The notes beneath the pieces are model-generated. The model worked only from the letters and a program-made list of their open reading frames with translations, was not told the DNA's origin and searched no databases. From contig OZ038422.1 of the NCBI GenBank assembly GCA_964036155.1, positions 66,053,201-66,117,200 on the forward strand: a DNA stretch of 64,000 nucleotides, in the 5' to 3' direction. The translations under genes and the position numbers were made by a program. This DNA is from Diploscapter coronatus. Its lineage: Eukaryota > Nematoda > Chromadorea > Rhabditida > Rhabditidae. This document shows positions 36,929 through 48,261 of the stretch, piece by piece. How positions within the stretch are numbered: the first letter of the stretch is position 1; every line of letters starts with the position of its first letter.

Positions 36929-38887
36929 CTAACCATTAAACATCATGGCCAATCTGATCCTCCCGTATATTCGATGTGCATTATAGACCAGCTGATCTTG
37001 TCCTCTCGGCAATCCCAAGAAGAAAATGCCCCCTTTCTTCAGCATACACCAAACTTTTTGAACTTCTCGAATGTCTCCAATCGGATCCCGAGGATCTCCA
37101 TATCTTTGTAATCCACTGTGCTCAATGGAAGAGAAAGACACCGCGAAATCGAATTGCCCTCGTCTAAAAATTATTTTGTACGTAATCTTTCGGAAACCAA
37201 CTTACTCTTTCCAATTCTTCGCATACTCGTAAGGATGGACCCATTTGACTCTGCTCTCGCCCAAGATTGTCGTAGTTTGATATTCCACCGTAAGCAGCGA
37301 GTTCACCCCATTTTGGAGCGCAATTACTTCGACCCAGGGCCTTTGAGATCCGATTACTATCCCATTCATGCCAGTCACATTCATATACTTCATGGAGTGT
37401 AGCACCGACACTGCAAAATTCAAAACTCTTAAAAAGAAGATTTAATGCGCTCACTTCCTTCAGCTCCATAAGATGAGAAGGTTGATGGATCAAGCTTCAG
37501 CCAGGCGGGGATTTGGTCCCAAGTCTTTGGCATCGGCTTCGCCATTTCGTTATAATAGCCCTAAATTGGGTTCTACTCAGCCATTCAAAAAGAGTCTCCC
37601 TCGTAAAAATAACTACTTTTGTAAATATAGCGTGACCATTCATAGTGAACTCAGAAACCAGTTCGGAAGGAATTGATTCTGGAGGAGAAGATGGCGGATT
37701 ATATTTCAATGCGATATCTAGCCATGAAGAGAAGATCTGAAAATGAGCTTAGATTACGGTCGCAAGACATATTTGGTCTTACCTGATTACACGTTTTAGG
37801 CTTAGTGTTCTTCAGAAGAGGCACTGGCTCGCTGGCAGAAATGATTTCGAATCCGTTTGGCTTGAAAACTTCTTCATTGATGGTATAGTAACTAACTTGT
37901 CCTTTGTCGGTAGTCAAACTCCTGGAAATTTCTTTCATTTTTGGCTCTTCTTCGACTTAAAATTCTATGAATAGTTTAAATTTTAGAACGAGACTGCATG
38001 AAAATTAATGATAAATGAAAGGAATTAATCCTGAATCCTGTAACTGCTTTTTGGGGAACCTTTGATTCTTCTTGGTTTTAACATTAGTTCATAGTGATTT
38101 TATACTGTAAAATCAGGGGTGGGATTCAAATAGTTTAACTACGATAGTTAGACGAAAATTTAACTATCATAGTAAAATGATTTACTGCCACCATAAGTAA
38201 AAGTTTTTCAATTACTTTCAAGTTATTTTTCGTTCTTTTATTAGCCATTCTATGTAAAAATGGAGTATTGCTGAGGGGTGTATGCCATTGCGCACAAAAA
38301 ATATTTGTGCGCAATGACATACTTCAAGTGTGCCATGACCGTTCCCCATTGCTGAGTAAGGCTTGGCACAGCCCCAAAATTATTTTCCTGAAAATGGCTC
38401 CTAGTACACGACCTGTCAAGTGGTGCATAGGCGTGAATTTACTCTATTCTATAAAAAGCTGCGACACTGCGTCATTTCCGAGTTACCCTTTGAGTGCCAT
38501 TTGGGAAAAGTTTTTGATTGCCGTTGGAGAAGAAAATGAGTAAAACGATTTTAATCTTAAATTGAATAATTTCAAATTTGAATGGCTTAGAAAAAGTTTA
38601 TACTATGAAAAGATTGTTCACAAAGCATTCAAAGGCTCCCTCCTAAATTAGTCACAAGCCTCTGCTGCATTGTGCAAATTTCACGGCTACCCTTTTCCTC
38701 GGGTTTTTATAAATAAAAGTCTAGAAATCTCAAAAGCTTACTTTCTTTTTAGGACATCTGGTTGCTCTGGGGGGTCGAATTTCCAAGTTTGAGCCTCGTT
38801 GGCAGCATCTCGATTAAAATAATAAACAAATCCGATGGCAAGAATAGCCGACAGAAGGACAGTTTTTTGTTTCCCAGTTGCACTCAT
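36929..38887 (-). CDS. DUF268 family protein (nematode, unknown function), C-terminus apparently shortened
   Basis: DUF268 proteins are nematode membrane-anchored proteins with a methyltransferase-like look; activity is unproven. Start ATG at 38887 gives MSATGKQKTVLLSAILAIGF, a signal-anchor. Following exons: VEEEPKMKEISRSLTTDKGQ (near 37950), IPSELVSEFTMNGHAIFTK (near 37680), GYYNEMAKPMPKTWDQIPAW after a 59-bp intron (near 37555), MNGIVIGSQRPWVEVIALQN (near 37360), and FAVSFSSIEHSGLQRYGDP to AHRIYGRIRLAMMFNG. All junctions join in phase. Homologues usually continue past AMMF with about 40 residues including FEWL. Here TAG follows at 36929-36931 in a sequence (ATG|GTTAGT) that could instead be a splice donor, but no continuing exon was found down to 36650. 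Confidence 0.8.
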
Positions 38888-39130
38888 CAAGCCTGATTGT
38901 GACGATCTAAATGGCTGAACATGACAAGATAAAGTCGCGTACAAGATTGGAGAGGAAGAGTGAAAACTGAAGAAGGCCAATGGTGGCTGGCGGCTAATCG
39001 GGATGCGAGATTAGACCTTCATCGACAGATTTATTAACTTCACGGGTGTTACGATCTCCCTGCACTTGTTCAATAACGTTGGTAAAATACTGTAGAAAGC
39101 TTTATTCAATACTGGGATTATAAGAACTAT

Positions 39131-39400
39131 AAGAAGCCCATTCAAAAGGGATTTTATATTCAAAAATAAAAGCGGAGGTTTTATTTGCAGGTGAAAGTCC
39201 TTCAAGTATGGAATCAGTCACCAAAATATTTTTACCTAGGTGATGTACGAGCAACGGACGTCGAGATTTTAAAAAAACATTGATTGATCTCCTTTCGTGG
39301 GAATCACTCTTGAATACAAATAGAACGCTTTTCATGAATAAAACAACCTCCGCTTTTATTTTTTAATATAAAACCCTTTTGAACGGGTTAATATTGTGCT
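39131..39400. mobile_element. small hairpin MITE
   Basis: CCCATTCAAAAGGGATTTTA and AAAATAAAAGCGGAGGTTTT near 39136-39183 are mirrored by AACCTCCGCTTTTATTTTTT and ACCCTTTTGAACGGGTTAAT near 39346-39391. Arms are about 55 bp and the spacer about 160 bp. No target duplication read with confidence. Confidence 0.6.
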
Positions 39401-39569
39401 CGCCAAGTAACTTGATAATTTAAAAAAGATACTCCATCCTATCTTTTTCTCAATTAATGAAGAGATGAGTAGTTTCGCGAAGCTTTGATGTTTTAAAACC
39501 CAAATATTAATTTATTCTGCCTAATGTATTTGATTTCCTTCGGAAACCGACAAAATGAATGACAATTAC

Positions 39570-40429
39570 TACTTCTGAGGGAATAATTGATATTCTATAA
39601 ATTGCTGTAATCACCTTAAAATAGTTTTATATGATATCAGAAGCGACGAAGCTGGGACAATAAATCTCGGACCTCTGTAATAATCGTGAAAAGTGAGCAC
39701 GCAGTATATCAGTATATCTCCATTAGCCACATTGCCAAAAATTACAGGATAATTACGCGTGGCCCTCCTCACATAGGTAATTACGCGGCCTTGGTGATTC
39801 GACTGTCGCTCTTGAAGTGAAATTGGCTTGAGCCAGTATCGGATTTCAATGCCATTGATTATTTTGCTGATTAGACAACAATTACTTCAAGTTATCTTGA
39901 ATTCGATGCCATAATTGGATTGTAAAAAGCATTCAATTTTCTGCAATTTAAAAGAAGAAAGATACATCGTATGCGCCAGCCAGTTTTCTGCAGTTATTGC
40001 GTACAATTCTAAATTTTCAAAATGTTATCATTTACTTTGGTTTAGAAAGTCCGCTATTATTATTAAGGGTAAAAATACTGATGCTAGATTACATAAAATC
40101 ATGTAAGTGCGCATTTATAGTTATATCATATATATAGAAGACCACGAATTAAAAATGATTAATCGTTGAACAATGAATGCGCTTTATGGATGTCATATAT
40201 GAACAGGCTGTCGGCGGAGATTTTATTTCATTTTATTGGCAGCGTAATTATCCTGTGATTTTTAGCAATGTGGCTAATGGAGATATACTGATATACTGCG
40301 TGCTCACTTTTCACGACTATTACAGAGATCCGAGATTTATTGTCCCGGCTTCGTCGCTTTTGATATGATATAGAACGATTTTGGGTAATTACAGCAATTT
40401 ATAGGATATCAATTATTCCCCCAGAAGTA
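39570..40429. mobile_element. 860-bp palindromic element with about 200-bp arms
   Basis: Terminal TACTTCTGAGGGAATAATTG is matched by CAATTATTCCCCCAGAAGTA at the right end. Arms continue inward through GAAGCGACGAAGCTGGGAC and GCACGCAGTATATCAGTATA to ATGGCGAAT-free unique centre. Open frames in the centre are short with no family match. A TA microsatellite abuts the right end. Confidence 0.7.
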
Positions 40430-41149
40430 CTAATATATATATATATATTTTAAATTAGTCAATTTAGATGGATAGTGTGTCTGATTTAGACAGGCAATAA
40501 TACATTAGGCCAAATTTCGTTCTGTACGAAGTTGGTCTTCCTTTATAGAGTTTAATTGAAGAGGAATAATGAGGATAGCACATAAGAAAAAATTGGCTTC
40601 CAAACCAGGAAATTAAAAAAACTTTTTGATCATCCTCTCTTTCGTGCAAATAGATACGGTTTTTTTCTTATTGCCACATTTCGTTCCAATTTCTATGACG
40701 AAGAACATTTGTTCATTTATGTAAAATTCGAATAGTTTGGGAAATAGAAACTCAACTAATTTGAGGGATAGAGCAAATTTTGTTTCAGGACCGATCCCGG
40801 ATTCATTACCGTATAGGCTACAGATTTTTTGAAAATCTGACGGTCAAATTCAGTATCTTGCCTTCATAATACAACTTTTTAAAAATTCATATCTCCCTGT
40901 ATGTGCACATTCTAGAAGAAGTTCTGGAACAAAAGTTGATCGACCTGAAGAGCTCTACATGATTTCATGGAAAACTTCGATGTTAACTCATATTTCACTT
41001 GTAAACACAGTACGGGCAAAAAGTGCGCAATCAAGACGCGAAACATGCGCGTTTCTGCAGAAATTGATAATCAAAAAATCTGTTCTTTGATCCATGATAA
41101 ACTAGAGATATGTACCTGTTGAATAAAAAAATATTCATGAAATTTGGTT

Positions 41150-41830
41150 GAGAGATAAGGAAGTTATGAATTTTTGAATATTTTTTTCATTTTCGTGGGT
41201 CTGACCCATTCAAACCTCCATACCACGCATATCATTATAGCTAGACCCGAGGTGTCTTCACAAAAGCTGCTCAGTTTGATGAGCTCTATCAATTGGTATA
41301 TATTTTGTGGGATCTAACCCTCAAAATTGAAATTTCGATATTTGGGTCGCCAACTTTGGTGCGATAGTAATGTTATTGATGTCATACCTAACTCATCGAT
41401 TGTATAGTTGTTATGGGGGTAATTTATGGTGTAGAATCCGAATATGAAATAAAATTTTTCTAGATACTCATATAATTTTTCAGTAGGAACGATTTTGTGC
41501 AAACTATGCATATTTTTGAAACTGCCATTTTTAACATTTTTAACTTTGGGATCTCCTCTAGCTCCAAACAGGTTGCTGATCTCCCTAAACTACTATATTT
41601 TTTAGAAAGTACATTTCATTATTATGCTCATCCTTTTTAAATTTTCCGAAAATCTTTCATAGCAAAAAAGTTTTCTTTGTATCTCCTGTTTACAGTCAAA
41701 TCATCAAAACTCCCAACTTTGATCCCCACCTAGCCCCGCCCACTTTTGGAGGCGGGACCTGATCTCCCCATTTTTGTGATTAGGGCCCATGGGTGTATCC
41801 ACCTATATAGGTTTGGTTCGGATTCAAGAG
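41150..41830. mobile_element. reverse-oriented copy of the TTAAGAG element family
   Basis: Carries GAGGTGTCTTCACAAAAG near 41248, TAGAATCCGAATATG near 41433, TTTTCCGAAAATCTTT and the hairpin-forming CCCCGCCCACTTTTGGAGGC near 41735, in the reverse order of the 31560-32420 copy. Ends are degraded, so limits are approximate. Confidence 0.65.
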
Positions 41831-41894
41831 ACTTTTGCAATTTTCCGATCACTCTTTATATTTTGTTCTGTTACTCGAAGAATGCGTCTTAATT

Positions 41895-42860
41895 AGAACG
41901 GAAATTCGTAGAAATGAAAATTTTTAAATAAAAAATTAGGGGTAAAACGGATGCACTTGGGACATGTCCCCAGTTCCCATGTATCAATTTTATTTATCTT
42001 GCGGAAATTCAATAACTATTCGATTTTTTCCTCTAATTCCACGTAAATCGTTCCGAATATTTGTTTCCAGTTTATTTCATTCCTCAAGGGCTGTTTAGAC
42101 AGGCGTCCGTTCTGAAATTTTTAACCAGATACCACGCTGTCATGAGAGATGTTCATATTTTGAGACATGCACCCAAAGTCGGATAACGTTTAGTTTTCAA
42201 CATAAACTATGCCATAGCATGATTTTAAAATCCTAAATTTGCGAATTTTCATTACGAAAATAGGAAAATGGGTCGACAGACAAAACGTTTATTTACAACG
42301 TCTTTACTAATATTTTAACAAAAAATTAATGAGGATTACTTTGTAAGAATGAACTCAAATCAAATTCGGCGGTTATCCAAATGTGAACAAAGTTTCACTC
42401 GTAAATCGTTATCGAAATTTTAATATTAATTTAAGAACAAATAATTTTATCTTTATTACGTGATATTTTGAGAAATTGTCAACAGAAAATAACGAATAGA
42501 AAAATAAATTCCAATATGTCAACTAATTATAAATACCTATATGTAGGATTTGTAAAAATTGTATAAATTATGACTAGGTAAAACTAATAGATCTCTTGTT
42601 CAATTCCATTTTCGAATTTTTCGTTCTTGAACAATACCTTATTGTAGGCCTTCACAACGGTAGTACAGCAGTATCTACAACTGATTATTAGAAAGAAATC
42701 AATGTTTAAAAATTTCTTACTTATAGCGTTCTTATGTATAATTTAGAACCATATTGAACCTAATAGGATGGTAAAACACGACATTTTCACTGTAGAGAAT
42801 CTAACTAAACTAATTGCACGCGGCCCTGAAGTACTTGGGACTAAGCCTGGTCCATTTGTC
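41895..42860 (-). pseudogene. 3'-end fragment of a DUF288/STELLO-like gene plus flank
   Basis: A duplicated segment in the same orientation as 3165-4140. It contains only the last two coding exons of the family and the downstream flank. The terminal exon stop is at 42584-42586. In the penultimate exon (about 42725-42850) a 2-base insertion relative to copy B shifts the frame, and a TAA replaces part of the LEER codons. It is therefore a dead fragment with no upstream gene body. Confidence 0.8.
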
Positions 42861-43800
42861 GCTCTGAAATCAACAACTATAAAAATTTAGTACATGGATT
42901 TCGAGCGTATTTGGAAAAATAGCAACTTAAGAGTGAATGTCAGCAAAAATCCAAGTCACAAGGAAGGGGTGCAGAACAGGGGTCCATGGATTTAGTTGAT
43001 TTTCACATATATAGTACAGTTTTTCACGCTGACTCTCCTGGTTTGATTTATTTTTCGAAAAAATTATATTTTGATGTCTGATGAACTAGATATCCATAGG
43101 AGTCAACTAAAAAAGAACTACCAAATTTAGTCTAGAATTATGGGAGATATGAATTTAGGAAAAATGAGTCATGACAACTCCTCGAAGAAGTGACATTTCT
43201 CCGCTAGCGAGAAGTTTGTAGGAAAACGGCAAAGTATTTCAGAAACTAGAAGACCTGAGCTACTTCCCAGTATAAATAATTCACGGAATCTGGGGCTTTT
43301 AAAAAATAAAAAAATTTTAAAAGCGAAAAATCGATATGACATTTTCCATGTTTCATTATGTTCATCATAACTTCCTTGCTCGGTGTCATTTCGACGAGAT
43401 CTTTTCAGAATCGTGTTCAGCTGGTCTCTGCGAGCATTTTGATATCAAAGTTGATTGTTTCCATGCAGAATAATAAAAATATAAATTTCTGGGATAGGCG
43501 GAACAAGTGATCGGATCGGGTTTTAACCGTCAGATTCATAATCAGCGTGATCGAAAACCCCCAGGGACAAAATATCAGCCCGAAATTTGAGGGTCGACTT
43601 CTTGGGTACTACTCCCCTCTATAAAAAAAAAACTCGATTTTTATAAATAACGTTTTATATGATGTTCCTTTTTTAAATTCATTATTCACAATTTTATTTC
43701 AGCTTTCAGTGCTCAGAAACTTCATTTTTATAAGAAATTAACATTTTTCGCAGCAACATATTTTTGAAATGCGAAAATTATTTATAAATAATAAATAAAC
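42861..43800. other. intergenic repeat debris
   Basis: No gene supported. About 42915-43030 (CTTAAGAGTGAATGTCAGCA, GTTTTTCACGCTGA) is repeated in inverted orientation near 61805-61915, so this is a dispersed repeat. Confidence 0.45.
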
Positions 43801-43809
43801 TAACCTTCA

Positions 43810-44690
43810 TCCGGTCGCTTCGCAACCGGGCTTGCCTAGGCCCTGGCTTCGCCGGGGCTTATTGTATGGCTATCCATATATGTAACTTTCCAGGCAAATT
43901 CACGTAGTAAAGGCAATGCAATTATGCCAAGTTAGGCATTTCCCCTAGACATTTTGCTATATAGATTCACTCAGGTTTCATGCTCACAACTGGGAACAAT
44001 TAATCAATATTCACGCAAAACCAACTGTCTGCTCCTAGCTTTTATTCATCGTCATAACACAACATAATGCCACTGAAAATTGTCTTTTTTTCAAAGTAAA
44101 CGGTAAGTTTCCCTTTCCATTCGTCAATGTAATCCTGGAATCAAAACTCTCTGTCCAATTCTTTTACCATTTATAAATTCACACTCAATGATATTTCTAT
44201 GCAACACTTTGCTAACGCTTCTAAGTCATACTCCAACCAAAAGCAGACTCGGAAATTCAAGCAGATAGTTACTTAGTAAAGTCGATTTGAGCCTACCCGA
44301 AAATTGCAGAGGTACATCGCGCATGAAAAACTCGAGCTTTCATCCAAACCATCCAAAAACACAAACCACCCGAAAGTGTAACATGCTAATCACCGCGCTA
44401 TATGGCCGTTGCCACTCATTCCTTTATTCATGTCCAAATCCATTCCAAGTCTCTTACCTCTCTCACACTTTCGAACACCCAACGTTCATTGCTTAACTAT
44501 GGACAAATCAGTATAAAATAGATTATTGACCAAATAACTTATCAAATACATTAAACAACCATACGTTGCACACCTCCGGAAAATTTTGCATCTAATCATA
44601 TCACATTCAACCACTTTCATTCACTCCACTTCAAGCAATAGCGTTGGAGACACAGACAGACAGCATCACCAAATTACTAAAGAGTTGAAG
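43810..44690 (-). mobile_element. Helitron-like non-autonomous segment
   Basis: Read on the minus strand it begins near 44690 with CTCTTTAGTAA and a CTGTCTGTCTGTGTCTCC tract. It ends near 43850 with a GC-rich hairpin (GCCCCGGCGAAGCCAGGGC, loop GAA) followed directly by CTAG, then a second GAA-loop hairpin (CCGGTTGCGAAGCGACCGG). A 3' hairpin followed by CTRR and absence of terminal inverted repeats is the Helitron pattern. The same start (CTCTTTAGTAA, then GTCTGTCTGTTGTGTCTCC) recurs on the plus strand at about 55486. No replicase or helicase is encoded. Class is inference. Confidence 0.45.
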
Positions 44691-45502
44691 TAGGTGATAA
44701 GGTACCCTGGCAATTCTAAAAATTACTTTCTCTTTATATAGGGACCGTAAAGCGTTTTGCTAATCTGGTCGCAGCGCTGTGTTTACCCATGAATATGTTG
44801 GAAGTTGGGCCCTACATCTATCCCCAAAATGAAAAATGATCAAAATCAGTTAAAAATGAGAAAATAATATTTTTAAACTTCGACAATAAAAAAAACCACA
44901 AACATTCAAGGAACGAGAAAGGGGCAGAGTCTCGTTGCAACCCATATTATTTCTGTTTCCTGCTTGTCTTCCCGCTTCCTTTGGATTACTTAAGGATTTA
45001 CTCGCATTTTCCATAGGAATTTCTACTGAATTAATTTCTTATGATTTTTCTCCATGCCTGTTGAGTAACCAATTCGAATTGTGTTGAAATAAAAAAATTC
45101 CGCGGCGACCCAAAAATAGTCAATTTTTAACAATATTCTGTGTTTGACGCGCAATTGCGTTAATTTATTACGGTCTAATCAATAAATCAATACCACCATA
45201 TGGAAGGATGATATCTAATTGACTTATTACTAGAGTTCAATGACGAAAAACAAAAGAAAAGATTAGTTATCCGCGATAATTGGAAGACTTGTCAACTGTG
45301 GACACTTTTGAATCAAGGGAAAGGAGCGTGGCTTGGCGGTCCCTACATTTACATTGCATATCAGGTAATGTTAAATCGATATTTCATCATATATGCATTT
45401 TTCAACATAGTTTATGATACAATTTCGGTTATTTAAAAAGTTAAATTAGATTTTAATTAGTTAAATTTAAGATTTTCATTCTTTAAATTAGATCCTAACT
45501 AA
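44691..45502. other. upstream region of the DUF273 gene
   Basis: No gene seen. Includes the dispersed repeat at 45110-45255, the inverted partner of 32510-32645. AT-rich sequence follows up to the start codon. Confidence 0.45.
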
Positions 45503-48261
45503 ATGGATTTCTTATGTCAGAATTTGATCTCTAAATTCCTATCACGGTTGTTTTTATTGGCCTTCGGCTTTGTATTCCTTTATATTTGTATGGAGATATT
45601 GTGGATGAAGGGGGTAATGGATAATTATAAATTTTATAAATACGAATTCATTTTTGTTTAAAAAACTCATTTAGAGTCCTGCTACTCAATCGTTGTCATT
45701 TAGTTTACGGCCTATGCAATCAATGAGCATTGCAATAGTAATTGTCACACATAAAGACGGAGCTAAAGGGTATAGTTATGCAATAAGTAAGATTATTTTA
45801 TTTAGGTTTTATGTTTCAAATTGCTATTCATTGAAATTTAGATTCCGTAAAATGTTACACTCAAATTCATGGCTATAAATTTATATTACTTGAAAATGAA
45901 CGAAACGCAAAGTGCAATTATTCAGACGTAAGTAAGGAGTATAAATTTGAATATGTTTAAATAAGTATGCCATAATTGAAATAGTATAATATAAATAGAG
46001 AGCGCAAGCGGTTTTCCAAAATGAGGTATTTTGGGATTTGAAACATGTAGTAATATCATTGAACCCTTCGAATACCCGAATCAAAAAGAAATTTTCAATT
46101 TGACTCAGTTTAAGCACCCTAATTAACTCGATAATTGCATTCCTAATGTTGTTGAGTTTTCGTCAATGTAAATCGGCATATCTATTGAATTTTCTTGCAA
46201 AATTACCAAATGCTCTCGTCCATTACCAAGTTTTCATTCCTTCTTGCTGGTGGTGAGCTCTAAAGAAGAGCGCAAAGCGCGAAAAGAAATGAAAAATGCG
46301 TTGAAAAAGATCAATTCTCCTGAAATTCGTCAATTTATTCAAATTTCTTATTTGAGTTATATGAAATGGTTATCAATGTTTAGTTCTAAGCAAATATAAA
46401 CAAAAAGCAGTGACTATTTGTAAATTGTATCATACATAATTTGTGCACAATTTGATATAACTTATGCATACATAGCGTAGAAAAATACTGTCCGATATTT
46501 TCCCTAAAATTTCTTCCTCGAAATTATAATGCAAACCTCATAGAGTATTTAGTTCATAAGTAAATTGCTTATTCAACTACTCAATTTTATACATAGCTAT
46601 GTAAAGGATAAAAATGAAACTAACTCAAATGTTACCATAAAATGCGCGTTATTTTTCATTGAAAAACCGAGTAGCACTTTTTTACTTTGCTCAACAATCA
46701 TAAATGGCATATTACAAAATTATTCATATTATTGTTATCATTATTAGCATTTCTTCCGTCGACATTGTCATGTTGCAAATGCAATAGCTAACAGCAATAT
46801 CGATTATTTTCTATTAATTGATGCAGATATTGGTGTTGCAAATCCAAAAAGGTAATTTTATATTTATTATTCGACAATAAAACAATTATCATATTCAGAA
46901 AAATTGAAGAATTCATCGACCCGAAATTTGATATAACATTTTACAATCGATTCTATAATCAGGAAATCACCGCTGGTTCGTATATCGCGAAAAATTCGGA
47001 ATGGGCGATAAACTTCCTTCGAAGTATCTATGCACACATATTTTTATTCGATACTTAAGACGCTTAGCGTGAATTACAAATTAAAATCAATCAAATATAA
47101 ACATTAATTGAATATTTAATAATTCAGCATACATAATAATCCATTTTATGTGTTGTTATGACAAATATATGTTTAAATTATGCCCGTATCAGCCAATTTA
47201 TCAATAACAGAATAATGTTATTCGTTAATTTCTATCAATCTGGCTCATTCGTCACATTGAAGATGAAATTAATTTATCAGATGGGTTACAAAAAGAGATA
47301 GACATTGATATTTGACGATACATGATGCGAATTATAATTTTAATTTTAGATTGGGCTAATTTCCAATATAGGTTACCGAAGGGAAATCATGGAACAGATA
47401 ATGGTATGTTACATGTAAGATATTTAGATATGTAATCTATGATAATATGATCACACTTCAGGCTTATATAGCTGAGGTATTATTCCCAGATCGAAAAATT
47501 GAACTAGCAAATTGTTGGGTAATTTATAACCAATCACGAACTTATACTGATCTGTTCACATACGAGGCTTGCATCCAGACCATGCTTGGAGTCGATACAG
47601 ATATAGGGCGAGTGCGAATTTATAAGAAGGTTCCTGAAATATTACTGATAGCCACAATACAGAATTCATCCAGTGACATAATTTGGCTCGTAGAAAAAGA
47701 CACCGGCTTTTTTCTTTTCTTCTCTTGCTTTCTCGTACTATTTCTTAGAAAACCCGGTGTCTTTTTCTATGAGCCCATAATTTAGATCTTACATAATCGA
47801 GCAATTTAACTATTTTTTAAAGAAACACCTAATTCAGGGTTGTGGTTGGGCCCGTGATAATTGGCTAACCAATAGTTTATGGAATGAAAGTATAGATTTC
47901 ATGATTCATGGATGGAAAAATCTACAGCTAATTAATTATACAAGCGCCGAATTGCCACTAACGTAAGAGTTTATTATGCGATTAGAATATACTGAGAAAT
48001 GAATATTATAGAATCATCGAAAAATCCCGTTCAAGATGGTATAACCCTTTGGCTGGATTAATTGACTTAACTAAATGCACACCGGGGTTCATAATAAACT
48101 ATTATTTTCAATATCCATTTCATTTTAGAAATGATACTTGGAATTATGATCCGAATTTGTTAACCACGGTGGAAAGAATTCAAGAAAGGCTTGATAAATT
48201 CTATGCAGCTGTTGAGAAGGATAAAATAAACAGATTATCGAGGATGAATTTATATTTCTAA
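45503..48261 (+). CDS. DUF273 family putative glycosyltransferase (galactosyltransferase-like)
   Basis: DUF273 is a nematode family related in layout to GMA12/MNN10-type galactosyltransferases; substrates are unknown. Start ATG at 45503 gives MDFLCQNLISKFLSRLF and then a signal-anchor (LLAFGFVFLYICMEIL). Exons that join in phase: SIAIVIVTHKDGAKGYSY; CYTQIHGYKFILLENE; RRHCHVANAIANSNIDYFLL then the DxD site IDADIGVANPKR (near 46825); IEEFIDPKFDITFYNRFYN; GNHGTDNGML ending at a CAT|GTAAGA donor near 47416; AYIAEVLFPDRKIEL to LFTYEACIQTMLG; GCGWARDNWLTNSLWNESID with the family's HGWK; WYNPLAGLIDLTKCTPG; NDTWNYDPNLLT. Stop at 48259-48261. Probably a Golgi type II protein. A MITE sits in one intron. 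Confidence 0.85.
47678..47788. mobile_element. about 110-bp hairpin MITE in a DUF273 intron
   Basis: AATTTGGCTCGTAGAAAAAG followed by ACACCGG at the left is mirrored by CCGGTGTCTTTTTCTATGAG at the right, with a pyrimidine-rich loop (TTCTTTTCTTCTCTTGC). Arms are about 35 bp. It explains why the preceding exon's frame appears to stay open into the intron. Confidence 0.7.

Larger units (their letters stand above)
38888..41880. other. repeat-rich intergenic region
   Basis: No gene supported. Holds a small hairpin element (39131-39400), an 860-bp palindrome (39570-40429), a TA microsatellite (about 40432-40448) and an element-family copy (41150-41830). Sequence near 40800-40940 resembles part of the foldback arm at 19.4-21.2 kb. 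Confidence 0.5.

Noticed and set aside
44287..44496. 69-codon plus-strand frame
   Set aside because: Lies inside the Helitron-like repeat and lacks any recognisable feature.
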